A DNA stretch of 13,989 nucleotides from an uncultured Coprococcus sp. (GTDB taxonomy: Bacteria > Bacillota_A > Clostridia > Lachnospirales > Lachnospiraceae), in the NCBI GenBank assembly GCA_900767685.1, contig CAAGAB010000307.1, positions 1-13,989 of the forward strand. The letters are read 5' to 3'. Positions 1 through 6,893 of this stretch are shown here, in pieces (within the stretch, counting starts at the first letter, position 1; every line of letters begins with the position of its first letter). Under the pieces are notes generated by a model. It saw nothing but the letters and a program-made list of their open reading frames with translations, was not told the origin of the DNA and did no database searches. Made by a program: the position numbers and the translations under genes.

Positions 1-1
1 A

Positions 2-901
2 AAAAGAACATTACTATCTATTATCACTCTCTGTGCAGCATTATCTCTCACGGCATGTAGCGGATCAGGATCTGCCACAACTGAGAGTTCACAAAAAACC
101 CAGACAGAAGCCACCACTGAAGCTGCGGACAATTCCAACACGAAGCTGGATGATTTATATCAGCAGGAGAACCAGATCTTTGCAAATCACCAGGATGTAT
201 GGGACAAGGTATTTGGCATGATGAATAAAAGCAGCGCTGATCCAAGCGGAGATTATGCCGATTATCTGGCCAGCGCCGTTGAATCAAACAAGGAATCCTT
301 TACAGATGATGAACTGAAAACACTTAACGATGATATTGAAACCATCAGACAGATTGAAAAGCAGATATCCGAAATCGAAAATGAAAATTCAGGATCAGAA
401 AGCGCCGACCAGAACGACAGTTCCGATGAAATTACACCTTTCAAGAGTTTCTCCGGCAAGGATTTGGATGGTAATTCTGTTGACGAAAGCCTGTTTTCCA
501 ATAATGCAGTAACTGTCGTTAATTTCTGGTTTACCGGCTGCAAGCCTTGTGTCGCAGAATTATCCAAGCTTAATGAATTAAACGATGCCATCAAATCGAT
601 GGGAGGCGAGGTAGTAGGTATCAACACAGAGACATTTGACGGAAACGAAGATGCTATCAAGGAAGCCGCAGCCATTCTTGACAGCCAGGGTGCAAAATAC
701 CGCAATATCTCCATTGACTCTGATTCTAGCGTAGGCAAATATGCCTCCGACATCATGGCATTTCCTACAACCATACTAGTCGATAGAAATGGTAATATTG
801 TCGGAGATCCTATGCTTGGAGGGATCGACGATCAGGCTAACTACGACTCTCTCATGAAACAGATCCAGTCAGTAATTGATGCTGATAATAAGGATAAATA
901 A
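2..901 (+). CDS. TlpA-family thioredoxin-like lipoprotein, 5' truncated
   Basis: The frame is open from base 2 and gives 299 visible residues; the start codon lies just left of the window. The visible N-terminus is the end of a lipoprotein signal peptide: a hydrophobic run followed by the lipobox LTAC, with the lipid-accepting Cys at visible residue 19. A Ser/Thr/Glu-rich linker and an acidic helical stretch (about residues 60-130) follow, then a thioredoxin fold from about residue 143 with the redox motif FWFTGCKPC (Cys 180 and 183) and a later FPTT cis-proline motif. Known role of the family: membrane-anchored thiol-disulfide exchange outside the cell membrane. The partner is not visible here; such genes often sit beside a CcdA-like membrane electron carrier, which could lie to the left. 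An internal ATG at 218 gives a shorter reading, but that would discard the signal peptide, so I reject it as the start. Confidence 0.9.
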   Translation, partial: KRTLLSIITLCAALSLTACSGSGSATTESSQKTQTEATTEAADNSNTKLDDLYQQENQIFANHQDVWDKVFGMMNKSSADPSGDYADYLASAVESNKESFTDDELKTLNDDIETIRQIEKQISEIENENSGSESADQNDSSDEITPFKSFSGKDLDGNSVDESLFSNNAVTVVNFWFTGCKPCVAELSKLNELNDAIKSMGGEVVGINTETFDGNEDAIKEAAAILDSQGAKYRNISIDSDSSVGKYASDIMAFPTTILVDRNGNIVGDPMLGGIDDQANYDSLMKQIQSVIDADNKDK

Positions 902-908
902 TTAAATT

Positions 909-946
909 CAGGGACAGGATAAAGCAAACCTCCCATCCTGTCCCTG
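909..946. terminator. Hairpin between convergent genes, probable bidirectional terminator
   Basis: A perfect 12-base-pair inverted repeat (CAGGGACAGGAT at 909-920 against ATCCTGTCCCTG at 935-946) has a 14-base loop. It starts 7 bases after the lipoprotein stop and ends 12 bases before the end of the opposing membrane-protein gene. Neither flank has a pure T run. The minus-strand exit (AATTTAATTATTT) is the more T-rich, so termination in both directions is inferred from placement and stem strength. Confidence 0.65.
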
Positions 947-958
947 ATAATGTCAGTC

Positions 959-1639
959 TTAAAATAAAAGCTGAAGTCCCATTACTATGATCCACATATA
1001 TGCACAAGTCTTCGGAATCATCAAGAGTCCAACCTTCGGTTTCTTTTTGCTAAGTAATGTTACCGGAAGATAACATCCAAATGAAATAATAATAGCTACA
1101 ACCATCCTTGTCATATGATATCCATTTGCATTTCCTGAAATCGCATACAGAATGATAACACCAATACCTGTCACTGCAAATACTGTATTTCTGATAATAG
1201 ATAATTTCATATTTCCTTCGTCCGTGCACCAGTTATTCTGTGGGAACATACATATCACAATTCTGACAACCGCAGATATCCAGATTATATCCTCAATTGC
1301 TGCTGGTATTTTTATATCCGGAAACGTGAATTTCCAAATATACATCAAAATAATATAAAACACCGTCATTGTAACCGATGAAACCTGCAAACCTATACCA
1401 AGCTGTCTTTTTATCTTATCGCTGTTTCCGCGTACTGCTCTGATAATTCTTGGCACCAGATGAAAAGCATCTCCCCCGCAAAGTGTCAGTGTCAATATTC
1501 CATAAAGTATAAATAACGTGTTCCCTTTTGCATATATAAAAAACAAAATTGCGGCAACCAGATCAAAAAGCAGATACGCTGCATCAAATATTGCTTCCAT
1601 AACGTCTGGAATCTGTGGTTTATAATTGTTCTCTTTCAT
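959..1639 (-). CDS. Uncharacterised seven-helix membrane protein
   Basis: This 226-residue protein has about seven hydrophobic segments (near residues 15-36, 40-60, 82-105, 116-133, 146-168, 174-196, 203-225). It has no signal peptide and no motif I can assign to a transporter or enzyme family. A distinctive CGGDAFHLVPRI stretch follows the second helix; similar GD-F-HL-PR sequences occur in unnamed Firmicute membrane proteins, as far as I recall. It starts 2 bases after the stop of the 146-residue membrane gene, and its likely ribosome site (GAGGAG) lies inside the end of that gene, so translation is probably coupled. It is the last gene of the MarR operon and is probably co-regulated with it. 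Function unknown. Confidence 0.8.
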   Translation of the reverse strand: MKENNYKPQIPDVMEAIFDAAYLLFDLVAAILFFIYAKGNTLFILYGILTLTLCGGDAFHLVPRIIRAVRGNSDKIKRQLGIGLQVSSVTMTVFYIILMYIWKFTFPDIKIPAAIEDIIWISAVVRIVICMFPQNNWCTDEGNMKLSIIRNTVFAVTGIGVIILYAISGNANGYHMTRMVVAIIISFGCYLPVTLLSKKKPKVGLLMIPKTCAYMWIIVMGLQLLF

Positions 1640-1641
1640 TC

Positions 1642-2082
1642 TTACTCATACTCCTCTGCAATCCATCGACCATACAACAAATAATTCCTAGTAAACATAA
1701 CACCTGCCGATGCCAGTGCCAGGCCCAGCCCGGAATAAAAAAACGCAATGAATATATCCGGGAATATACCTGCTGCCCTAAATCCGATTCCACCACCCAT
1801 CATACAAGTCATGATCAAATATGCTTTCAGGTCAAAGAAGTGCCAGAACGGGCGGTACTCTTCGTATCCAAATATGCGTTTTGTGTGTGTTTTGCTCATC
1901 TTTAAGAACATAAAACCAAAAACACAAAACACAACTATGGACAACAAATATAAATACCATTTTCTTTCAATATTCATGTATGACAACACTCCTAGCCTGG
2001 CAACATTAAAGCCCGCTATCATCCACACAATCCCGGCAATCAGCAGCAATGTTTTCTTCTTTACACAAAACTTAGATTTCAT
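1642..2082 (-). CDS. Uncharacterised four-helix membrane protein
   Basis: This 146-residue protein has four predicted membrane helices (about residues 10-30, 42-60, 86-106, 108-128). A basic cytoplasmic-type loop lies between helices two and three (KTHTKRIFGYEEYRPFWHFF) and the tail is acidic (WIAEEYE). Its start overlaps the end of the MarR gene by 11 bases, and AAGGAG sits 10 bases before the ATG inside the MarR coding end, so translational coupling is likely. I do not recognise a named family. Its position between a MarR regulator and a second membrane protein suggests they form one functional unit, perhaps in envelope stress or small-molecule response; that role is inference only. Confidence 0.8.
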   Translation of the reverse strand: MKSKFCVKKKTLLLIAGIVWMIAGFNVARLGVLSYMNIERKWYLYLLSIVVFCVFGFMFLKMSKTHTKRIFGYEEYRPFWHFFDLKAYLIMTCMMGGGIGFRAAGIFPDIFIAFFYSGLGLALASAGVMFTRNYLLYGRWIAEEYE

Positions 2083-2524
2083 TTGAGCTTGTCTCCTTAT
2101 ATTCTTTTAAATATTTTTCAGCATTATTACAGATCTTATCAAATACGTTAATGCACATATTCTTTTCTTCGTCTGTCAATCCGCTTAAAACATTGTGGGC
2201 AAACTGTTTTTGTGCATCCATTCCTTCTGCCACAATTAACTTTGCCTTGTCTAACAAGACAATCTCAATATGTTTTTTATTATCCTTGCTTTGTATCCTT
2301 TTGATCAGTTCTTTGTTTTCCAGACTTTTCAAAGAGGTGGAAACATGTGATTTTGTAGATTTCCGAATCTTTACAATATCCGCAGCGGTGTTGTGCTGTG
2401 GAGCATTATGCAGGAACATCAATATATCATATTCCATCTGCGTTAACTCATAGCGGTCACATACTTCACCGGAAAGCACTTCATAATAGCTTGTAATTGT
2501 TTTATGTTTGTCCCAGAAGTACAT
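2072..2524 (-). CDS. MarR-family transcriptional regulator
   Basis: A 150-residue protein of normal MarR length. The winged helix-turn-helix covers about residues 28-95: the LTQMEYDILMFL helix, the AADIVKIRKSTKSHVSTSLKSLENK helix-turn-helix with the recognition helix near 56-69, and a basic wing (IKRIQSKDNKKHIEIVLL). N- and C-terminal helices would form the dimer interface. MarR proteins typically bind short palindromes as dimers and are released by small molecules. The ribosome site AAGGAG is 5 bases from the ATG. Upstream lie a consensus promoter and an 8+8 palindrome, consistent with autoregulation. The gene is the first of a three-gene operon with two unknown membrane proteins. A MATE exporter gene ends 111 bases upstream on the same strand and may belong to the same response. 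Confidence 0.9.
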   Translation of the reverse strand: MYFWDKHKTITSYYEVLSGEVCDRYELTQMEYDILMFLHNAPQHNTAADIVKIRKSTKSHVSTSLKSLENKELIKRIQSKDNKKHIEIVLLDKAKLIVAEGMDAQKQFAHNVLSGLTDEEKNMCINVFDKICNNAEKYLKEYKETSSNEI

Positions 2525-2536
2525 TTCTTTCTCCTT

Positions 2537-2556
2537 ATCGTTCTTTTTAGAACGAT
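2537..2556. promoter_or_regulatory. Palindromic operator candidate for the MarR regulator
   Basis: A perfect inverted repeat with 8-base arms (ATCGTTCT and AGAACGAT) is separated by 4 bases. It shares its outermost two bases with the -10 box, covers the expected transcription start, and ends just before the ribosome site of the MarR gene. Size, symmetry and placement are typical of an autorepressing MarR site. Binding is inferred, not shown. Confidence 0.7.
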
Positions 2557-2583
2557 TATATGACGGTCAGTATACTGTGTCAA
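2555..2583 (-). promoter_or_regulatory. Consensus sigma-70-type promoter of the MarR operon
   Basis: On the minus strand TTGACA (2578-2583) and TATAAT (2555-2560) are separated by exactly 17 bases, so both hexamers match the consensus fully. The predicted start falls inside the 2537-2556 palindrome. The spacer also holds a perfect 10-base palindrome, CAGTATACTG (2568-2577). Such a strong promoter makes sense if it is normally held shut by a repressor. Confidence 0.85.
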
Positions 2584-2635
2584 TCTTTTTTGGGAAAAAT
2601 CTTCGTAAAACAGACATCCCTTTGCACAAAACCGA

Positions 2636-3976
2636 TCATTCGTCAATTGATATATCAATCGGCCACGACTTTCTGAGAGCCATATAAGAGATCAGGAAGT
2701 TTGCAAGCCATCCTGCCGGCACCGCAAGCCAGACAAATTCGATACCAAAACGGGGCGCACAAATCAGGGCAACTGACAGACGAATCGCGAGGTTGACCAT
2801 ATTTGCAATGAGAAATGGGCGCATGATCCCAAGTCCTCGAAGGACCCCGTCGGTTGCCATCTTGATTCCCATGAAGATGAAAAAGTAGCCAATCCATCTC
2901 ATATAGCCCCCAGACACCTGATATGCCAAAGCGGTTCCATCTTTGCCAAGGAATAAAGATGAAATCTGAGTATGCAGTGTTTCAATGACTATAAATGCGA
3001 TGATCGCAAAGCACACATCCAACACCAACGCAGCCCGATATCCTTTTTTGATACGTTTGATTTTCTTTGCGCCAAGATTCTGAGAAACATACGGTGAAAC
3101 TGCATTTCCAATGGATACAAATATCAGTGAAAAAACATTCTCTACCCTCATCGTTGCTGAGTAACCTGCAAGTGCCTGTGTACCGAATGGATTTACAACT
3201 GCCTGAACGATCATCATACCAATCGACACTGTGGACTGCTGAAGAACCGATGGTACGGCAATTCTAAGCATGAAATGTAACTCGTGCCTGTCAAACCAAT
3301 CAAAACGGCCTTTATATTGGCACATACGCCAAAGAAAAATCAGCAGTGAAAACACTGCGGATATTCCCTGGGCAATAAGAGTTGCAAGAGCTGCACCGAA
3401 AACGCCCAGGCCGAGGCCTGCCACCATCCAAAGATCCATAACAATATTCAAGACAGAAGAAAATATCAAAAGACCCAACGGTATCTTTGATTCACCGATT
3501 GAATTGAACATTGTTGAAAGAATATTATACATAAACAAAAATGGAAATCCGGCAAAATAAACACGAAGATACAGCACCGCTTCATCCAGTATGTCAGCAG
3601 GTGTCTGAAGCAGCGTCATCATCGAACGTGAAAAGATAAGACCACATACACCCAAAAGTATACTCAAAACCATAAAACTTATCAGCGATGTTGATACTAT
3701 TGTTTTCATTTTACTATAATCCCTGGCTCCAAAATAGCGGCTCACAAGCACGCCCGCACCTATGCCGGCACCGAGTGCCACACAAATGAATACATTTGTA
3801 AGAGCGGCACATGCGCCAACAGCCGCAAGTGCAGATGATCCGACATACTGGCCAACTATTATTGAATCAGCCATATTATACACTTGTTGAAAAAAGCTGC
3901 CCAAGATCATAGGCATTGCAAAAACAGTCAGCGCTTTAAGCGGTGCATCTGTGATCAAATACTCATCTTTTGACAT
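2636..3976 (-). CDS. MATE-family multidrug/cation exporter
   Basis: A 446-residue protein of normal MATE length with about twelve hydrophobic helices in two similar halves. The N-terminus has the family hallmark LTVFAMPMILGSFFQQVYNM followed by ADSIIVGQYVG and GAGIGAGVLVSRYFGA; the second half repeats the pattern with MRIAVPSVLQQS-like and FGTQALAGYSA-like segments. MATE proteins export drugs or metabolites in exchange for Na+ or H+. The substrate cannot be read from the sequence. The ATG is preceded by GGAGG at good distance. The gene lies upstream of the MarR operon on the same strand, but the strong promoter between them shows that the MarR genes can be expressed separately. I see no convincing terminator at its end, so some read-through into the MarR genes is possible. 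Confidence 0.9.
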   Translation of the reverse strand: MSKDEYLITDAPLKALTVFAMPMILGSFFQQVYNMADSIIVGQYVGSSALAAVGACAALTNVFICVALGAGIGAGVLVSRYFGARDYSKMKTIVSTSLISFMVLSILLGVCGLIFSRSMMTLLQTPADILDEAVLYLRVYFAGFPFLFMYNILSTMFNSIGESKIPLGLLIFSSVLNIVMDLWMVAGLGLGVFGAALATLIAQGISAVFSLLIFLWRMCQYKGRFDWFDRHELHFMLRIAVPSVLQQSTVSIGMMIVQAVVNPFGTQALAGYSATMRVENVFSLIFVSIGNAVSPYVSQNLGAKKIKRIKKGYRAALVLDVCFAIIAFIVIETLHTQISSLFLGKDGTALAYQVSGGYMRWIGYFFIFMGIKMATDGVLRGLGIMRPFLIANMVNLAIRLSVALICAPRFGIEFVWLAVPAGWLANFLISYMALRKSWPIDISIDE

Positions 3977-4165
3977 TATGTTATTCCTCCAAATTTCAAT
4001 TATTTAACACCATATTTCTCCATTCCATCCCCAAACAAACTGAATATTAATCCACTTGTCCTTATTTACAACAAATATCATTTATAAATTTATTGAAATA
4101 ATCTTAACAAATATAATCATATCCCACAATCTCCTTACACCACAAATAGGAATCAATATACAACA

Positions 4166-4210
4166 ACAAAAGGAACACCCCCTAATAATCTCTTACTGGA
4201 AAGTGTCCCT
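4166..4210 (-). terminator. Probable intrinsic terminator of purA
   Basis: On the minus strand, 43 bases after the purA stop, AGGGACAC (4203-4210) pairs with GTGTTCCT (4171-4178) with one G-U pair. The stem can extend inward through several G-U pairs to about 12. A T-rich exit (TTTTGTTGTTG) follows. The many wobble pairs make this less certain than the other terminators in the window. Confidence 0.45.
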
Positions 4211-4252
4211 GTTATTTTTCTGTTATTTGATTTCCCTGTGAATCAGGTCAAA

Positions 4253-5536
4253 TTACTTTGCGTTTCTGTAGATGATATCGTTTCTTCCCGGACCGTTTGA
4301 GATCATGGTGATTGGGAATCCGATATGCTCCTCAACGAACTCAATGTACTTTCTGCAGTTCTCTGGGAGATCCTCGTACTTCTTGATTCCTCTGATATCT
4401 GTCTTCCAGCCTGGGAGTGTCTCATATACAGGCTTTGCCTTCTTGAGCTTTGATGTTGTTGGGAAGTCTGTTGTAACCTCACCGTCGATATCGTAGCCTA
4501 CACATACCGGGATCTCATCGAGATATCCAAGTACATCAAGTACTGTAAATGCAACGTCTGTTGTTCCCTGGATACGGCAGCCATACTTTGATGCCACACA
4601 GTCGAACCAACCCATTCTTCTAGGTCTTCCTGTTGTTGCACCAAACTCACCGCCATCACCGCCGCGGCGTCTGAGCTCATCTGCCTTGTCTCCAAATATC
4701 TCACTTACGAACTCGCCTGCTCCTACTGCGCTTGAGTATGCCTTACATACAGTGATGATCTGCTTGATCTCGTATGGAGGTATACCTGCACCGATGGCAC
4801 CGTAAGCTGCCAGAGTTGATGATGATGTAACCATAGGGTAGATTCCGTGATCCGGATCCTTCAGTGAACCAAGCTGACCCTCAAGAAGGATGTTCTTGCC
4901 CTCCTTGATCGCCTCATAGAGGTATGCTGATACGTCACATACATAAGGAGCAACCATCTCCTTATACTCCATGAGTGTGTTGAATATATCATCAGCCTTT
5001 AAGAGTGGCTTGTGATACAGGTTCTCAAGAAGAACGTTCTTCTGTACTATAACTCTCTCGATCTTCTCCTTAAGTGCTTCCTCATCAAAGAGCTCGCTTA
5101 CCTGGAAACCGATCTTTGCATATTTATCTGAATAGAATGGAGCGATTCCTGACTTTGTTGATCCGAATGACTTACCTGCAAGTCTCTCCTCCTCGTATTC
5201 GTCGAAGAGAATGTGGTATGGCATAACCATCTGTGCTCTGTCAGATACAAGGATCTTAGGCATTGGTACATTTCTGTCTGTTATGGACTTTATCTCCTTG
5301 AAAAGAACAGGGATATTGAGTGCAACACCGTTTCCAATGATACTTGTTGTGTGCCTGTAGAACACTCCTGATGGAAGTGTATGTAAAGCAAATTTACCAT
5401 AGTCATTGACAATTGTGTGACCTGCGTTGGCACCACCCTGGAATCTTACGATTATGTCTGACTCCTGGCCTAACATGTCTGTGATCTTACCTTTTCCTTC
5501 GTCGCCCCAATTGGCTCCTACAACCGCTCTTACCAT
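4253..5536 (-). CDS. purA: Adenylosuccinate synthetase
   Basis: It joins IMP and aspartate using GTP to make adenylosuccinate, the first committed step from IMP to AMP, in the cytoplasm. The 427-residue length is normal. Visible family motifs: the N-terminal nucleotide loop GANWGDEGKGK with the expected catalytic Asp12 and Lys15, then FQGGANAGHT with the catalytic His40, GSTKSGIAPFYSDKYAKIG, LEGQLGSLKDPDHGIYPMVTSS, the TTGRPRRMGWFD signature, and a C-terminal SNGPGRNDII in place of the commoner SVGPxR guanine-binding motif. The Asn-Trp after GA and the altered C-terminal motif mark a divergent clade seen in Clostridia, by recollection. Transcribed alone, with a ribosome site GAGGA upstream and a LysR gene diverging beyond a long AT-rich gap. 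Confidence 0.95.
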   Translation of the reverse strand: MVRAVVGANWGDEGKGKITDMLGQESDIIVRFQGGANAGHTIVNDYGKFALHTLPSGVFYRHTTSIIGNGVALNIPVLFKEIKSITDRNVPMPKILVSDRAQMVMPYHILFDEYEEERLAGKSFGSTKSGIAPFYSDKYAKIGFQVSELFDEEALKEKIERVIVQKNVLLENLYHKPLLKADDIFNTLMEYKEMVAPYVCDVSAYLYEAIKEGKNILLEGQLGSLKDPDHGIYPMVTSSSTLAAYGAIGAGIPPYEIKQIITVCKAYSSAVGAGEFVSEIFGDKADELRRRGGDGGEFGATTGRPRRMGWFDCVASKYGCRIQGTTDVAFTVLDVLGYLDEIPVCVGYDIDGEVTTDFPTTSKLKKAKPVYETLPGWKTDIRGIKKYEDLPENCRKYIEFVEEHIGFPITMISNGPGRNDIIYRNAK

Positions 5537-5653
5537 AATACTTTTCCTCGCTTTCGCAGCATTTTGAAATATTTTCTGATATCCGTATTGTGGCTGTTCA
5601 AATGTTTCTGCCTATACATAATATTTATAAGCAGATCACTCACAATACCTTTT

Positions 5654-5671
5654 CATTATAACACTATAATG
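5654..5671. repeat. 18-base inverted repeat over the purA -10 box
   Basis: CATTATA and TATAATG arms of 7 bases flank a 4-base centre with perfect symmetry. Because it spans the predicted purA -10 element it could be a regulator site, but an AT-rich sequence containing TATAAT on both strands could also arise by chance. Confidence 0.4.
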
Positions 5672-5683
5672 TCATAAGTAAAA
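5655..5683 (-). promoter_or_regulatory. Candidate purA promoter with extended -10
   Basis: On the minus strand TGTTATAAT (5655-5663) is an extended -10 box with a perfect TATAAT. A weak -35 (TTTTAC, 5678-5683) lies 17 bases upstream. The predicted 5' leader of purA would be about 110 bases. The -10 box is one arm of an inverted repeat (5654-5671). AT-rich surroundings raise the chance of coincidental matches. Confidence 0.5.
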
Positions 5684-5944
5684 TCAATATTATTTATATT
5701 TATCATAAGTGTATCTTATATTTATCTTTACATTTTGTAGAAACCAACATAAACTGTAAATATAATGGATTTTGTCCACCTCAAACACCATTTTACTTAT
5801 ATTATATATGCATAATTTTTTAAGCAAAATTATTTCAATCGTACCATTATAGAACGGTAAAAAGTCCTGAATTATCTTGCAATAAAACATATTGTTGGCA
5901 CACACATATTAAACGATCTCTATTGAATCTGGAGGAAATTATAA

Positions 5945-6823
5945 ATGAACATAAATTTCGAATATTACAAGATCTTCTACCATGTTGCCAAAGCATCCAG
6001 CATATCCGCCGCTGCCAGGGAACTGTGTATATCCCAGCCAGCCGTAAGTCAGGCGATCAAAGCTCTGGAACAGGCGATCGGCATAGAACTGTTCATCCGA
6101 ACCAAGAAGGGCGTCTCACTGACAAATGCCGGAGAACTCCTCTACTCCCACGTTGCAGCGGGATACGAATCCATCTCCCTGGGTGAACAGCAGCTCTCAC
6201 AGCTCCTCCACATGGAGACCGGTGAGATAAGGATAGGTGCAAGCGATATGACACTGCAGTTCTATCTCCTGCCATATCTGGAGCATTTCCACCAGCTATA
6301 TCCGGGGATCAAGGTTCATGTCACAAATGCTCCGACTCCCAGCACGATAAATCATCTGCTATCAGGCAACATAGACTTCGGTATCGTCACCAGTCCTCTT
6401 CCTGCAGATCCTCACATGGAGATCAGGCAGGCAAGGGAGATCGAGGACATCTTCATCGCCGGACCAAGGTTCTCATATCTTCAGGGCAAAACTCTGGATT
6501 ACCACGAGCTTGACGAGCTTCCAATCATTTGTCTGGAACACGACACAAGCACACGCGCATATGTCGACACATTCCTGAGCCATGAGGGCGTGACTCTGCA
6601 ACCCGAATTCGAGCTGTCTACCAGCGATATGATCGCCCAGTTCGTCATGAGAAATCTCGGCATCGGCTCCATCATGGCAGACTTCGCCCAGAGCTATATA
6701 GACCGCGGCGACCTGTTCCGCCTGCAATTTAAAAAGCCCATACCAAAGCGTCACATGTGTATCATCAGTGACAGGCGCCGTGGTATGAGCGTTGCTGCAA
6801 ATAAACTTATGGAGTTGTTATAG
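5945..6823 (+). CDS. LysR-family transcriptional regulator
   Basis: A 292-residue protein of standard LysR length. An N-terminal winged helix-turn-helix (about residues 3-62) contains the family pattern FYHVAKASSISAAARELCISQPAVSQAIKALE and the following TNAGELLYSH. A linker helix leads to a two-lobe periplasmic-binding-like effector domain (about 92-292), with GEIRIGASDMT beginning the first lobe and LSGNIDFGIVTS inside it. The ATG at 5945 is preceded by GGAGGAA at 6-8 bases. LysR proteins usually act on a divergent or nearby gene and sense a small molecule. Here the divergent gene is purA, 408 bases away, which would be an unusual target, so the regulon is open. It ends facing the HAD gene. 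The ligand cannot be inferred. Confidence 0.92.
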   Translation: MNINFEYYKIFYHVAKASSISAAARELCISQPAVSQAIKALEQAIGIELFIRTKKGVSLTNAGELLYSHVAAGYESISLGEQQLSQLLHMETGEIRIGASDMTLQFYLLPYLEHFHQLYPGIKVHVTNAPTPSTINHLLSGNIDFGIVTSPLPADPHMEIRQAREIEDIFIAGPRFSYLQGKTLDYHELDELPIICLEHDTSTRAYVDTFLSHEGVTLQPEFELSTSDMIAQFVMRNLGIGSIMADFAQSYIDRGDLFRLQFKKPIPKRHMCIISDRRRGMSVAANKLMELL

Positions 6824-6848
6824 AAATAATACCCCTATATATCACAGC

Positions 6849-6889
6849 AAAAAAATAGAGCATGTCCTTCCATTTGAACACGCCCTATT
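6849..6889 (-). terminator. Intrinsic terminator of the antiporter-HAD operon
   Basis: On the minus strand AATAGGGCGTGT (6878-6889) pairs with ACATGCTCTATT (6854-6865) through 12 pairs including two G-U, with a 12-base loop and a run of seven T. It begins 4 bases after the HAD stop codon. On the plus strand the wobbles become A-C mismatches and no T run follows, so it serves the minus strand, not LysR. Confidence 0.9.
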
Positions 6890-6893
6890 CTTA

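Larger units (their letters stand above)
5537..5944. other. 408-base AT-rich divergent intergenic region between purA and the LysR gene
   Basis: No credible gene is present; the 71-codon open frame within it (5690-5905, minus) is AT-rich with no ribosome site or family likeness. The region holds a likely extended -10 promoter for purA, an 18-base inverted repeat at 5654-5671, an 11-base direct repeat (5694-5704 and 5716-5726, 22 bases apart), and an AT-only inverted repeat with 8-base arms at 5812-5833. The LysR ribosome site GGAGGAA lies at its right end. I see no known riboswitch, and no match to the Bacillus-type PurBox. Confidence 0.6.

Noticed and set aside
262..774. Long minus-strand open frame opposite the lipoprotein
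   Set aside because: It is a shadow of a well-supported gene with a signal peptide and thioredoxin motif on the other strand.
218..901. Start of the thioredoxin lipoprotein at the internal ATG 218
   Set aside because: The same frame is open to the left edge and contains a clear lipobox and signal peptide end, so 218 is an internal Met codon.
2584..2635. Terminator after the MATE gene
   Set aside because: Only 4-base pairings are available around the T-rich stretch; no stable stem.
5690..5905. 71-codon minus-strand open frame in the purA-LysR gap
   Set aside because: Very AT-rich, low-complexity translation, no ribosome site and no family likeness.
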